A DNA stretch of 46,803 bases from Planctomycetota bacterium (lineage in GTDB: Bacteria; Planctomycetota; SZUA-567; H5-PLA8), in assembly GCA_023150555.1 (NCBI GenBank), contig JAKLKQ010000056.1:1-46803 (forward strand), in the 5' to 3' direction. Within the stretch, counting starts at the first letter, position 1, and each line of letters starts with the position of its first letter. The notes below the pieces were generated by a model. The model had not been told where the DNA came from. It did no database searches and saw nothing but the letters and a program-made list of their open reading frames with translations. Of this stretch, positions 33,180-41,243 are shown in pieces. A program made the translations under genes and the position numbers.

Positions 33180-34805
33180 ATGCACGCCGTCCGGCAGCGC
33201 GTTCTCGACGTGATGGCCGAGGCCCTCGAGGCGAAACTCGCGAGCTTCGATGCCAAGACCGGGCGTTTTCCCAGTCCGCCCGCGGGTCCGCTGGCACCGG
33301 GCGCGAAGCCCGAAGAGACCGGCTGGTTCATCTGCAACCAGGACATCGTCTATGGCATGGCGGTGCTCTACGCCACGCCCGGCACGAAATTCCACGGCGA
33401 CAAGAAACTCCTCGATACGGCCTTCCGCGCCGGCGATGCGATCCGCGACTTTCAGTACCCCGACGGGCAGGTCGAGTTCCTCAAGGCCGACGGCAGCCGC
33501 TGGGGTCCGACGTACATGCCCTGGACCAACTACGCCTGGCTGGAAGCCTTCGCGCTGCTGGGCGGCGAGATGGACGCCGCGCGCCGCGCGCGCTGGAAGG
33601 AAGGCCTGACGCTGGCGCACGACGGCCAGGCGCGCGAGGTCGACGGCGGGCGCATCCACAACATCCCGTGCTGGAAGGCGATGAGCTGCTACCGCGCCGG
33701 CGTGATCTTCGACCGCGCCGACTGGCGCAAAATAGGCACGACGATGATCGAACGGACCATCGCGGCGCAGCGCCCCGGCGGTTACTGGGACGAGCACGGC
33801 GGACCGACGGCCGCATATAACTTCGTCTACGTCCACGGCGTGGGGCTGTACTACGTCTTCTCCGGCGACGAACGCGCGCGCCCGGCACTGGAATCCGCGG
33901 CGGAGTTCCACCAGGCCTTCACGTACCCCGACGGGTCGGTAGTCGAGACCGCCGACGGCCGCGTGAAGTACGGCAAGGGCGTGCCGCTCAAGGGCTGGCC
34001 GGGCTTCAGCGCAACGCCGGTGGGCCGGCGGCTGGTGCGCTACTACGCCGAGCACCTCGATGCGGCGCGCGACGGCGGCGGCTTCTTCGGCGGGGCGTTC
34101 GGCAGCGCGGTGCAGCACCTGCTCGACGGCGACGAGGCTCCGATCCTGCTCGACCGCGTTGAATTCCGCGAGCCCTACCGCGACCTGGCGCTGCTGGTGC
34201 GTTCCGGCCCGTGGTTCGCGTGCCTGAGCGCCGTCGCGACGGAGCCGGTGGCCAGCCGCTGGGGCCAGGACCGCCAGGCGTTTCTCTCGTTGTGGCACCG
34301 GGAGCACGGCCTGCTGCTGGGCGGTGGGAACTCGAAGGACCAGCCCGAGTGGTCGACCTTCGTCGCCGACGGGCGGACGCTGCCGTCGCGCGGCGAGGTG
34401 CTGGGCGGCGGCGAAGGCGTGGCGCTGGAGTACGGGCGCGTACGCTGCACGCTGAGGCTGCGCAGCGATGGCGCGCGGGTGGAAATCGAAGGTTTGGCCG
34501 ACGGTGGCCCGGCGCTGCAGCAGTTCGTGCTGAAACTAAGCGCCGGCGACGCGGTGAAGTCCGAGCGCGGCCGCGAGGCCGTGCTGGGCGAGGGCGCGCT
34601 GCGCTGGGGCTTGCAGGAACTGGGCGCGTGGCTGGAGGTGAAGGGTTTGCGCATCGAGGTGCCGCACGGCGCGGAGCTCCGCTGGCCGACGGCGGCCTTC
34701 AATCCCTACGCCATCGACGGCGCGGCGCCGTTCGGCTCGGAGGCGGCGCTGCTTTCGGCGCGCATCGACGAGAAGCCGGTGCGCTGGCGCATCGGACCTG
34801 CCTGA
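33180..34805 (+). CDS. Probable alpha/alpha-toroid carbohydrate-active protein
   Basis: 541 residues. The ATG at 33180 lies 5 nt after the DUF4912 stop; the frame is open far upstream but only as a shadow. The first ~330 residues look like a helical toroid with aromatic blocks between helices (N-Q-D-I-V-Y-G-M-A-V-L-Y, Y-M-P-W-T-N-Y-A-W-L-E-A-F, G-G-Y-W-D-E-H-G-G-P-T-A-A-Y-N-F). The last ~200 look beta-rich. This order is typical of heparinase II/III-like lyases and several glycoside hydrolases. No signal peptide is seen, so it may be cytoplasmic. Catalytic residues cannot be assigned with confidence. Confidence 0.72.
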   Translation: MHAVRQRVLDVMAEALEAKLASFDAKTGRFPSPPAGPLAPGAKPEETGWFICNQDIVYGMAVLYATPGTKFHGDKKLLDTAFRAGDAIRDFQYPDGQVEFLKADGSRWGPTYMPWTNYAWLEAFALLGGEMDAARRARWKEGLTLAHDGQAREVDGGRIHNIPCWKAMSCYRAGVIFDRADWRKIGTTMIERTIAAQRPGGYWDEHGGPTAAYNFVYVHGVGLYYVFSGDERARPALESAAEFHQAFTYPDGSVVETADGRVKYGKGVPLKGWPGFSATPVGRRLVRYYAEHLDAARDGGGFFGGAFGSAVQHLLDGDEAPILLDRVEFREPYRDLALLVRSGPWFACLSAVATEPVASRWGQDRQAFLSLWHREHGLLLGGGNSKDQPEWSTFVADGRTLPSRGEVLGGGEGVALEYGRVRCTLRLRSDGARVEIEGLADGGPALQQFVLKLSAGDAVKSERGREAVLGEGALRWGLQELGAWLEVKGLRIEVPHGAELRWPTAAFNPYAIDGAAPFGSEAALLSARIDEKPVRWRIGPA

Positions 34806-34814
34806 ACCGATTAG

Positions 34815-36143
34815 TTACGCGGGCTGTTTGCCGCTGGATCCCGTGCGCGCTCGGCGTTCGGCGATGAAGTTCTCGTACTCCTGGGCCAGCACGACTTCGG
34901 CGCGTTCGCGGCGGTCATTGTTTCTCAGCGTGCCGATCTCGACGGCGTGCGCGCGCGGGCCTAATTCGTCGTCGATGACCATCAGCACGTCGTGCTTGTG
35001 CCAGTCAAAGGGCACGTCCTCGTAGCGCAGCGAGTGGCTCTTGCCCGCGGTCGCGCGCTCCAGGTTGCCTTCGGCGTCGTTGGTCTCCTCCCACGCCACG
35101 CGCAGCAGCCGGATCGAGTACTGTTCGCCGTCGGGCGAAGGATGGTCCACGACGTCGAAGACGATCATCGGCTCTCGGGATTCCTTCGAGCGTACGATGG
35201 AGCCCAGGTTGAGGAAGTAGTTCTTCAGGACGAGTTCCTTGATCGAGCGGCGTTCGTCGCCGTTGGCCGGCTTCCAGTAACGCTGGCTCTCCTGGTGCGC
35301 CTGCGGGCTGACCTGAACGGGGAAGGTGATGCGCTGTGCCTTCTTCTTGCCGCGCGTGCTGATCGACAGGCCCAGGCCCCGCGCGACATCCTTGCCGTCC
35401 AGGCCCAGGATCTCCTGGGCGAAATCGGAGAGGATGGTCGTCTCTTCCATCGACTTGAGGTGCTTGTGCTTGGGCGCGATGCCGTGTTCGAGGTTGTCCA
35501 GCGCGCGGCCCAGGGCGCTGGCCGTCGGCGGGATCGGCGCGCCGTCCTCGTCGTCCGTCGGCTCGTCTTCCTCGCTTTCGGGCGTTACTGCCGTGAGTTC
35601 GGCCGGCGTGGGCGTGGCGGCACCGGCATTGTCCGAGGCGTTGGCCTCCATGCCGCTGGCCGCGGCGAGCAGTTCGTCGGGGGCGCGCTTGATGGAACTG
35701 TCGGTGGCGCCCAGCGCCCGCGCGGCCTCGGCGGGATCCATGGCCACGGCCTCGGCTTCTTCCTCCGCAGCGACGGCTTCTTCCGCGTCGGCCTCCGCGT
35801 CGGCCTCCTCGTCGGGCGTCAGGCGCAGGGCCTTCACGACGCTGCTGGCGCGGCGCTTGGAGCCGGGACGGATGACCTGCGTGTCGCTGAGCTTGGTGAA
35901 GCCGGACTTGGCGGCCTTGCGGAGCGCCTTGCGCAGGGGCGGTTCGCTGCCGAAGACCACGTCGGAGCCGCCCGGGAAATCGTCGTCAACCAAAAGCGTG
36001 CCGAAGTTGTCGAGCGAGACGGTATCGCCGCGCGCCAGCGCTTCGGCGGCGGTCTTGACGAACTCGGCGATGAAGGCCGCGCAGATGGACTCGGCCAGGC
36101 CCGTGCGCGTCGCGAGCGCCTTGGCCAGTTCTTGCTGGGTCAT
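34815..36143 (-). CDS. HU/IHF-like DNA-binding domain fused to acidic linker and unknown C-terminal domain
   Basis: 442 residues; GAGGA 9 nt before the ATG. Residues 1-~80 fit the HU fold: M-T-Q-Q-E-L-A-K-A-L-A helix, second helix, G-D-T-V-S-L-D-N-F-G-T-L and a shortened beta-arm ending P-P-L-R-K-A-L-R-K-A. Residues ~110-205 are a Glu/Asp/Ala-rich linker. Residues ~215-442 form a separate folded-looking domain (F-A-Q-E-I-L-G-L-D-G-K-D-V; later R-L-L-R-V-A-W-E-E-T and H-K-H-D-V-L-M-V-I-D-D-E-L). Normal HU is ~90 residues, so this is a large fusion. It may be a nucleoid-associated or regulatory protein. It converges on the toroid gene (9-nt gap) and is divergent from the sigma-TM fusion. Confidence 0.75.
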   Translation of the reverse strand: MTQQELAKALATRTGLAESICAAFIAEFVKTAAEALARGDTVSLDNFGTLLVDDDFPGGSDVVFGSEPPLRKALRKAAKSGFTKLSDTQVIRPGSKRRASSVVKALRLTPDEEADAEADAEEAVAAEEEAEAVAMDPAEAARALGATDSSIKRAPDELLAAASGMEANASDNAGAATPTPAELTAVTPESEEDEPTDDEDGAPIPPTASALGRALDNLEHGIAPKHKHLKSMEETTILSDFAQEILGLDGKDVARGLGLSISTRGKKKAQRITFPVQVSPQAHQESQRYWKPANGDERRSIKELVLKNYFLNLGSIVRSKESREPMIVFDVVDHPSPDGEQYSIRLLRVAWEETNDAEGNLERATAGKSHSLRYEDVPFDWHKHDVLMVIDDELGPRAHAVEIGTLRNNDRRERAEVVLAQEYENFIAERRARTGSSGKQPA

Positions 36144-36198
36144 GGGGTGGGTCCTCGTCGCAGCGCTTCAATCGACTCCGGCCGTGCCTGTTGGACGA

Positions 36199-36204
36199 AG
36201 TATA
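36199..36204 (-). promoter_or_regulatory. Putative -10 element of the HU-like gene
   Basis: Minus-strand TATACT in AGGATATACTTCGTCC, about 55 nt before the start codon; see the matching site at 28810-28815. Confidence 0.4.
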
Positions 36205-36338
36205 TCCTGCACATCATGCATAAAGCCATGCACGATGTAAGTCAAAGGGCCTTGGCGGGCTCGAAATTCTTGCCTGAAACCGTCGAAACTGACCCGGCTT
36301 TATCTGTATCGATCTCGCAACTTCTTTAAATTCAATGA

Positions 36339-36359
36339 GTTGCAAACGAGTCTTTTCCG
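36339..36359 (+). promoter_or_regulatory. Motif shared with the first sigma-factor gene
   Basis: GTTGCAAACGA (36339-36349) and TTTTCCG (36353-36359), matching 5860-5890 in sequence and in distance to the downstream sigma gene. Confidence 0.3.
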
Positions 36360-36403
36360 GGCAGAATTCCTTTGTGAGTACCGCCCAGCCCCTTTAGGAA
36401 GCC

Positions 36404-37930
36404 ATGAAAGGGGCGCGGTCCATGGGAAGCCTGGCGATGGCGAAGAGCGAGCAATCCGATGTCCGGACGCGGTGCGGGCAGTCCGCCGGCCTGCGCAGCG
36501 ACGAGGATCTGGTCGTGGCCATCGCCAGCTCGAGCGACCGCGATGCGTTCCTGGAACTCTTCAACCGGCACCAGCAGGCGGCCTACAACCTCGCCTGTCA
36601 CATCACCGGCACCCGCACGCTGGGAGAGGAAGCGGTGCAGGAGGCGATGCTGCGCCTGTGGACCTCCGCGAAGACCTTCAAGCCCCAGGGCAACGCACGC
36701 GCCTGGCTGCTGCGTATCGTCGCCCGCGAGGCCCTGCGTTCGGTCAAGGGCCAGCGCCGGCACGGCCGCCGCGCCGACGTGGACCTCGAAGGCCAGCCTG
36801 CCGGCGGCGAAGAAGGCCAGGGAGCCGGGCGCGAAGCCGTCGATCGGGAATTGTTGGCCGCCCTGCACGGGCAGCTCGATCAACTCGAACCGGCACAGCG
36901 CAGCCTGCTGGCGCTGTATTTCAGCGGAGGATTATCGCAGCGCGAGATCGCCGAGGCGCTCTCGACCACGCAGCAGACCGTCAGCAACAAGCTCAACGAG
37001 ACGCTCGCGATCCTGCGCAAGAACCTGGCGCAGGCCGGTTTCGCCGCCGCCGCGCCGCTTTTAGGTGCCGGCGAGATCGGCGCGGCGCTGGATTCGGCGT
37101 ACGAGGCCCCTGCCGGATTGGGCGACGGGCTGGCCGCGAAGCTGGGGGAGGTCGCCGACGTCTCGCAGCGCGTGGCCGCCGCAAAGGGCGCCGGCGCGCT
37201 GCTGTGGGCGGCCGGCGTGCTGGCGGTGGTCGCGGCCGGCGGCGCGGCGTGGTGGCTTTCGCGGCCGGCGGACACTGCGAAGGAGGTGCAGGCAGGCTCG
37301 AGCGGCGCGAGAGGGGCCTTAGCCGAGGCCGAACGTCCGGGCGCCGTTGAGGCGCCTGATATGCGTTCGGCGACCTGGGACTTTACCGAGAAGCCGCCCG
37401 AGGGCGTCAAGGCTATCATGGGGACCTGGACGTGGAAGAAACCGGCCGTGACCCAGCGCGGCTACATGGAGGCCCAGGAATCGGTCTTTGCGATCTTGCC
37501 CTTCAAGACCCGCGCACGGCCGATGGTGATCGAGGTGGACGTCACGATCCATAATCTGGGCACCCGCGCCTCCTTCGGCGCATATTGGATCAAGGAGCAG
37601 CCCGACCGGTACATTCACCTGCAACGGGAGGTCTTCAAGCAAGAAGCGGAATTGAGAACCATCGAAATCAAGGAACAGCATTATGTCTTCGGCCGCTACA
37701 TCGTGAACCTGGTGGGCGGCCAGGTGAGTTACTGCAGCCGCTACACGGAGGATTACCCCGGCGAGTACCTGGTCGTCTCGTGCGGGAACTCGAAGGTGCA
37801 CCGCATCACGCTGCGCGAGATCGAACCGGAGGAGATCCCCGAGGTCTGGCGCGATCCCGAGAAGTTGATCCCGACGCTGACGAAGGAGTACCGGTCGTAC
37901 CCGGATCAGAAACTGATGAAACCGCAGTAG
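36404..37930 (+). CDS. ECF sigma factor fused to a transmembrane helix and C-terminal beta domain
   Basis: 508 residues; ATG with AGGAAG upstream. Sigma region 2 is at ~48-112 (L-G-E-E-A-V-Q-E-A-M-L-R-L-W, W-L-L-R-I-V-A-R) and region 4 at ~145-205 with a clear HTH (Q-R-E-I-A-E-A-L-S-T-T-Q-Q-T-V-S-N-K-L). After an Ala/Gly linker, residues ~261-285 form one transmembrane helix (L-L-W-A-A-G-V-L-A-V-V-A-A-G-G). Residues ~325-508 are beta-rich (T-W-D-F-T-E-K-P-P, M-G-T-W-T-W-K), like concanavalin-type sugar-binding or DUF1080-like sandwiches. Outside domain plus inside sigma in one chain suggests a one-component membrane regulator, perhaps activated by proteolysis. Related fusions are known in Planctomycetes; this exact C-terminal domain was not checked. 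Confidence 0.85.
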   Translation: MKGARSMGSLAMAKSEQSDVRTRCGQSAGLRSDEDLVVAIASSSDRDAFLELFNRHQQAAYNLACHITGTRTLGEEAVQEAMLRLWTSAKTFKPQGNARAWLLRIVAREALRSVKGQRRHGRRADVDLEGQPAGGEEGQGAGREAVDRELLAALHGQLDQLEPAQRSLLALYFSGGLSQREIAEALSTTQQTVSNKLNETLAILRKNLAQAGFAAAAPLLGAGEIGAALDSAYEAPAGLGDGLAAKLGEVADVSQRVAAAKGAGALLWAAGVLAVVAAGGAAWWLSRPADTAKEVQAGSSGARGALAEAERPGAVEAPDMRSATWDFTEKPPEGVKAIMGTWTWKKPAVTQRGYMEAQESVFAILPFKTRARPMVIEVDVTIHNLGTRASFGAYWIKEQPDRYIHLQREVFKQEAELRTIEIKEQHYVFGRYIVNLVGGQVSYCSRYTEDYPGEYLVVSCGNSKVHRITLREIEPEEIPEVWRDPEKLIPTLTKEYRSYPDQKLMKPQ

Positions 37931-37989
37931 CTCCGCGGTTTCGGGTTCCCGATAGCCGTACCTGCCTTCTCGAACGGAAGGAGCGGACG

Positions 37990-38706
37990 ATGCCGAACGC
38001 ATCGAGCGCCGTGCTGTGCCCGTACCGGCCAACCTCGGGTGCGCGCGTGCTGGAACCCGAGGCACTGGTGGCCGGTGCCGAAGCCGAAGGCTACGACCGC
38101 CTGGTGCGCCGCCATGCATGGATACTCAACCGCCCCTTCGTGAAGCTGGCCGCGAATCAGGCGCCCGAACGTGCGCGCGTGCTGGACATCGGTTCCGGGC
38201 CGGGCTGGATCCCCATCGAACTGGCGGCGCGCCGCCGCGGCTGGGAACTGCACGGCGCTGACGCGTCGGGCGACATGGTCGCGCTCGCCGCTCGGAATGC
38301 CGAAGCCGCGGGCGTAGCGGGCCGCGTGCGCTTCCACCGCTCCGACGGTCGAGCGCTGCCGTTCGAGCCCGCGAGCTTCGACCTCGTGATCAGCCACTAC
38401 GTGCTGCATCACCTTGAAGCTCCGGAGGAACTCTTCGACGAGGCCGCGCGCCTGGTGAAGCCCGGCGGGTGCGTGATGATCAAGGATCTGCGCCGTCCGC
38501 CGGCGTGGGCCGTTCCCGCGTTGGCCGGAATCGCACGGCACGTGCTGCGGTATGACGAAGCGCAGGTGCGCATGTACCGCGAATCCCTGGGCGCGGCGCT
38601 GTCGCCTGCGGAGCTTCGCGCGGCGTTGAGGCGAAGCCGCCTGCGGGACGTTCGGGTGCGCGAGACGTTCGGGCTCGAGTTCCTCGTCCTGGCTCATTGC
38701 CGCTGA
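37990..38706 (+). CDS. Class I SAM-dependent methyltransferase
   Basis: 238 residues; AAGGAG before the ATG. SAM-binding motif I is V-L-D-I-G-S-G-P-G (residues 64-72), motif II acidic end at G-A-D-A-S, and motif IV/post region F-D-L-V-I-S-H-Y-V-L-H-H-L as in Methyltransf_11 proteins. The substrate, small molecule or lipid, is unknown. It follows the sigma-TM fusion by 59 nt in the same direction and could share its transcript. Confidence 0.9.
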   Translation: MPNASSAVLCPYRPTSGARVLEPEALVAGAEAEGYDRLVRRHAWILNRPFVKLAANQAPERARVLDIGSGPGWIPIELAARRRGWELHGADASGDMVALAARNAEAAGVAGRVRFHRSDGRALPFEPASFDLVISHYVLHHLEAPEELFDEAARLVKPGGCVMIKDLRRPPAWAVPALAGIARHVLRYDEAQVRMYRESLGAALSPAELRAALRRSRLRDVRVRETFGLEFLVLAHCR

Positions 38707-38748
38707 CGAATTCCGCCGGTGCGGCGCGAAACGCGCTATGCTTGGGGC

Positions 38749-39174
38749 ATGGCCCGCGCGCAGCTGAACGAACTGCAGTTCCGTCTCCTCGACCGCCTGG
38801 TGAAGGACGGCCCGTCCGGCTTCGCGGCACTCTTCGATGCCGTCCACGCCGCGACGGGCACTGATGCTGCCGCGATTCTCGCCGCTACGCAGGATCTCTA
38901 CGATCTGTCCCTCGTCGATGTGCGCTCGCGCGACAAGGCCGGATCGGATAAATACCTGGATCGACTGGAGCCGCAGCAGTTCTTGCGCGCCTACCGCGAC
39001 CTCGACGCCTTCAGCGCCGGAGTGCTGCGTTCAAAGGGCGCCGCGGGCGATCCGTACGTGCTCTCGGCCTCTCAGCAAGGCCTGGCCGAACACGGGCATG
39101 CGGCGTACGAGTCCTTTCGCGCGGCGGGCGCTTCGGACGGCCCGGGCGGGCTGCCCACGCTGCCTTTCGATTGA
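38749..39174 (+). CDS. Small protein, possible winged-helix fold
   Basis: 141 residues. The ATG at 38749 was preferred to the GTG at 38719 because the N-terminal extension is Arg-rich and non-helical. N-terminal helices (L-N-E-L-Q-F-R-L-L-D-R-L-V-K, then A-A-A-I-L-A-A-T-Q-D-L-Y-D-L-S-L-V-D-V) with a following strand fit a winged-helix layout. No membrane segment. There is no Shine-Dalgarno sequence, but TATGCT lies 6 nt before the ATG (38737-38742), so a leaderless start is possible. Ends 17 nt before the AraC-type gene, likely one operon. Function not recognised. Confidence 0.6.
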   Translation: MARAQLNELQFRLLDRLVKDGPSGFAALFDAVHAATGTDAAAILAATQDLYDLSLVDVRSRDKAGSDKYLDRLEPQQFLRAYRDLDAFSAGVLRSKGAAGDPYVLSASQQGLAEHGHAAYESFRAAGASDGPGGLPTLPFD

Positions 39175-39191
39175 GCGCCGGAAGACGAACC

Positions 39192-40046
39192 ATGGCGGGT
39201 GCACGAAACGAGCAGGAACTACGGGACTTCTGCGCGCGGGTGCTGCGCGAGCCCGAACGCGTCGCCTTCGTCTCATACTACCAGGTCATTGACCGCAAGG
39301 AGTTCTACCAGCACAAGCACGACAAGGCGCTTCAGTTCGACCTGGCGGTGGGCTGCGGCGGCACGTGGCCCAGCCCCTCGGGTGCGCGCGCCGTGCGCGG
39401 TACCACCGCGGCGGTCTTCTACCCCGGCGCCGTGCACGGCTACGCGATCGCGGCGCGTTCGCCTGCGGCCTGCATGTACACGATCAAGGTCGACGTGGAG
39501 CCCTTGTGGCCGGCGGTGAAAAAGCGCGTCTTCCCGGAATTGGCGCACGACGTCGCGGGCGAGGCGCCGCTGGTGCAGGCCTGGCGGCGCATGTACCGGA
39601 TGTACAACTTCAAGCGCCGGCCTGAGACGCTGCTGGCCGCGGTGCTTGCGGAAGTATTGTGCCTGTGGCCCACGAAGCACGGAGAGAGCGCGCCGGGGCC
39701 CGCGCAGCACGCCGCCGCGCTGGACGAACGCATGGAAGCAGCGCTGGAATTGATCGAGGCGCGCGCGACCGAGCCGCCGGACCTCGAGACCATGGCCGCC
39801 GCCGCGCACCTTTCGCCGCGGCACTTCACGCGCCGCTTCCGCGAACTGCTGGGCTGCTCGCCGCTGGAATACGTCTCCGCGCAGCGCCTGGCGCGCGCCA
39901 AGGACCTGCTGGGGCAGGGCACCCACGGCGTCGCGCAGGTCGCCGCGGCGCTGGGCTTCTCCTCCATCTACGCCTTCTCGCGCTGGTTCCGCCGCGAGAC
40001 CGGCAGCGCGCCCAGTTCCTACCGCCACCGCGTCCAGGATCACTAG
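39192..40046 (+). CDS. AraC-family transcriptional regulator
   Basis: 284 residues from ATG 39192. The N-terminal ~150 residues form an effector-binding-like cupin region (Q-H-K-H-D-K-A-L-Q-F). The C-terminal ~90 residues carry two HTH units: L-E-T-M-A-A-A-A-H-L-S-P-R-H-F-T-R-R-F-R-E and V-A-Q-V-A-A-A-L-G-F-S-S-I-Y-A-F-S-R-W-F-R-R-E, with the family C-terminal P-S-S-Y-R. Normal length for the family. It may regulate the beta-lactamase-fold gene downstream or the preceding small gene. Confidence 0.92.
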   Translation: MAGARNEQELRDFCARVLREPERVAFVSYYQVIDRKEFYQHKHDKALQFDLAVGCGGTWPSPSGARAVRGTTAAVFYPGAVHGYAIAARSPAACMYTIKVDVEPLWPAVKKRVFPELAHDVAGEAPLVQAWRRMYRMYNFKRRPETLLAAVLAEVLCLWPTKHGESAPGPAQHAAALDERMEAALELIEARATEPPDLETMAAAAHLSPRHFTRRFRELLGCSPLEYVSAQRLARAKDLLGQGTHGVAQVAAALGFSSIYAFSRWFRRETGSAPSSYRHRVQDH

Positions 40047-40178
40047 TCCGTTCTCCGTGCCGTGTCCCAATCGGTTAAACCGGTTGTCCGAGCCCGCCAA
40101 ATGCCCTGCGTGCGCGCGAGGGTATAAAGAGCAGGCTGGGTCCATGGGCGCGAGGTGCGCGTGGCCGGGAGGACGGTG

Positions 40179-41231
40179 ATGGAACTGCCTGCCGCTTCAA
40201 TCCGTTTGGGGGCAGGATTCGCCGAGGCAATGCGCGGAATCACCGCGATTGCCGAGGACGCACGCGCCGCGCAGCGCATTCCGGGCTTGGCCCTGGCGAT
40301 CGGCGACACGAGCGGCATTGCCTATGCGCGCGGTTTCGGCCTGGCGAACGCCGAGCGCGGCCTGCCCGCCACGCCGGCCTGCATCTTTCGCTACGCTTCG
40401 GTCAGCAAACCCATCACGGCGACGGCGGCGATGCGCCTGGCCGAACGCGGCACGCTGGACCTCGATTCGCCCGTACAGCGCTACGTGCCGGCCTATCCGC
40501 ACAAGCCCTGGCCCGTCACCGCGCGGCAGTTGAGCTGCCACGTCGCCGGCATCCGGCACTACGCGAACGACGCCGAGCGCCTCAGCACGCGGCGCTACGC
40601 GAGCCTGAGCGAGACGCTCGAACTTATCCGCGGCGACGAACTGCTTTTCGAGCCCGGCACGCGCTATTCCTGCACCAGCTACGGCTACAACCTGCTGGCC
40701 TGCGCGATGGAGGGCGCGGCCGGCAAGCCGCTGCTGGAGATCCTGCAGGAGGAAGTCTTCGTGCCCGCCGGGATGGCCGCGACGCGAGCCGGATTACCCG
40801 AGGCCGCCGGCTATGGCGCGGGCCCGGACGGCGCGCCGGTGCCCGCCTTCGTTGTGGACACCAGCGACCGCGTCCCGGGAGGCGGCTTGTGCGGGACGGC
40901 GGGGGATCTCGTACGCTTTGCGTTAGCCTTTCACGAAGGTCGGCTGGTGAGGCCGGAGACGAAGACCGCGATGTGCACGGTCCAGCGCACGCGCGACGGC
41001 ACGCCGTGCGGCGACAAGCGCTACGGGTATTTCATGGGCCACGGGCTGGGCTGGCTGCTCTATAAGGATGCGCGCGGGCGCGAGGTGGTGCGCTATGGCG
41101 GGCTGCAGTCCGGCGCGCGCGCGATGCTGTACCTGATGCCGGAATCCGGGGTGGCCGCCGCGGCCGTGGCCAACAAGCAGCCCAGCGATCTCGACGAACC
41201 CCTGCGCAGGATCCTCGACCTGATCCTGTAA
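40179..41231 (+). CDS. Serine hydrolase of the class C beta-lactamase / PBP fold
   Basis: 350 residues; GGGAGGA upstream of ATG 40179. The catalytic S-x-x-K is S-V-S-K at residues 74-77; the second motif is in G-T-R-Y-S-C-T-S-Y-G-Y-N, where YxN appears as Y-S-C; the third block is V-R-Y-G-G-L-Q-S-G, lacking the usual K/H-T-G. No signal peptide, unlike true periplasmic beta-lactamases, so a cytoplasmic esterase or peptidase activity is more likely than antibiotic resistance. About 130 nt downstream of the AraC gene, same direction. Confidence 0.88.
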   Translation: MELPAASIRLGAGFAEAMRGITAIAEDARAAQRIPGLALAIGDTSGIAYARGFGLANAERGLPATPACIFRYASVSKPITATAAMRLAERGTLDLDSPVQRYVPAYPHKPWPVTARQLSCHVAGIRHYANDAERLSTRRYASLSETLELIRGDELLFEPGTRYSCTSYGYNLLACAMEGAAGKPLLEILQEEVFVPAGMAATRAGLPEAAGYGAGPDGAPVPAFVVDTSDRVPGGGLCGTAGDLVRFALAFHEGRLVRPETKTAMCTVQRTRDGTPCGDKRYGYFMGHGLGWLLYKDARGREVVRYGGLQSGARAMLYLMPESGVAAAAVANKQPSDLDEPLRRILDLIL

Positions 41232-41243
41232 GCGTCTCTGACC

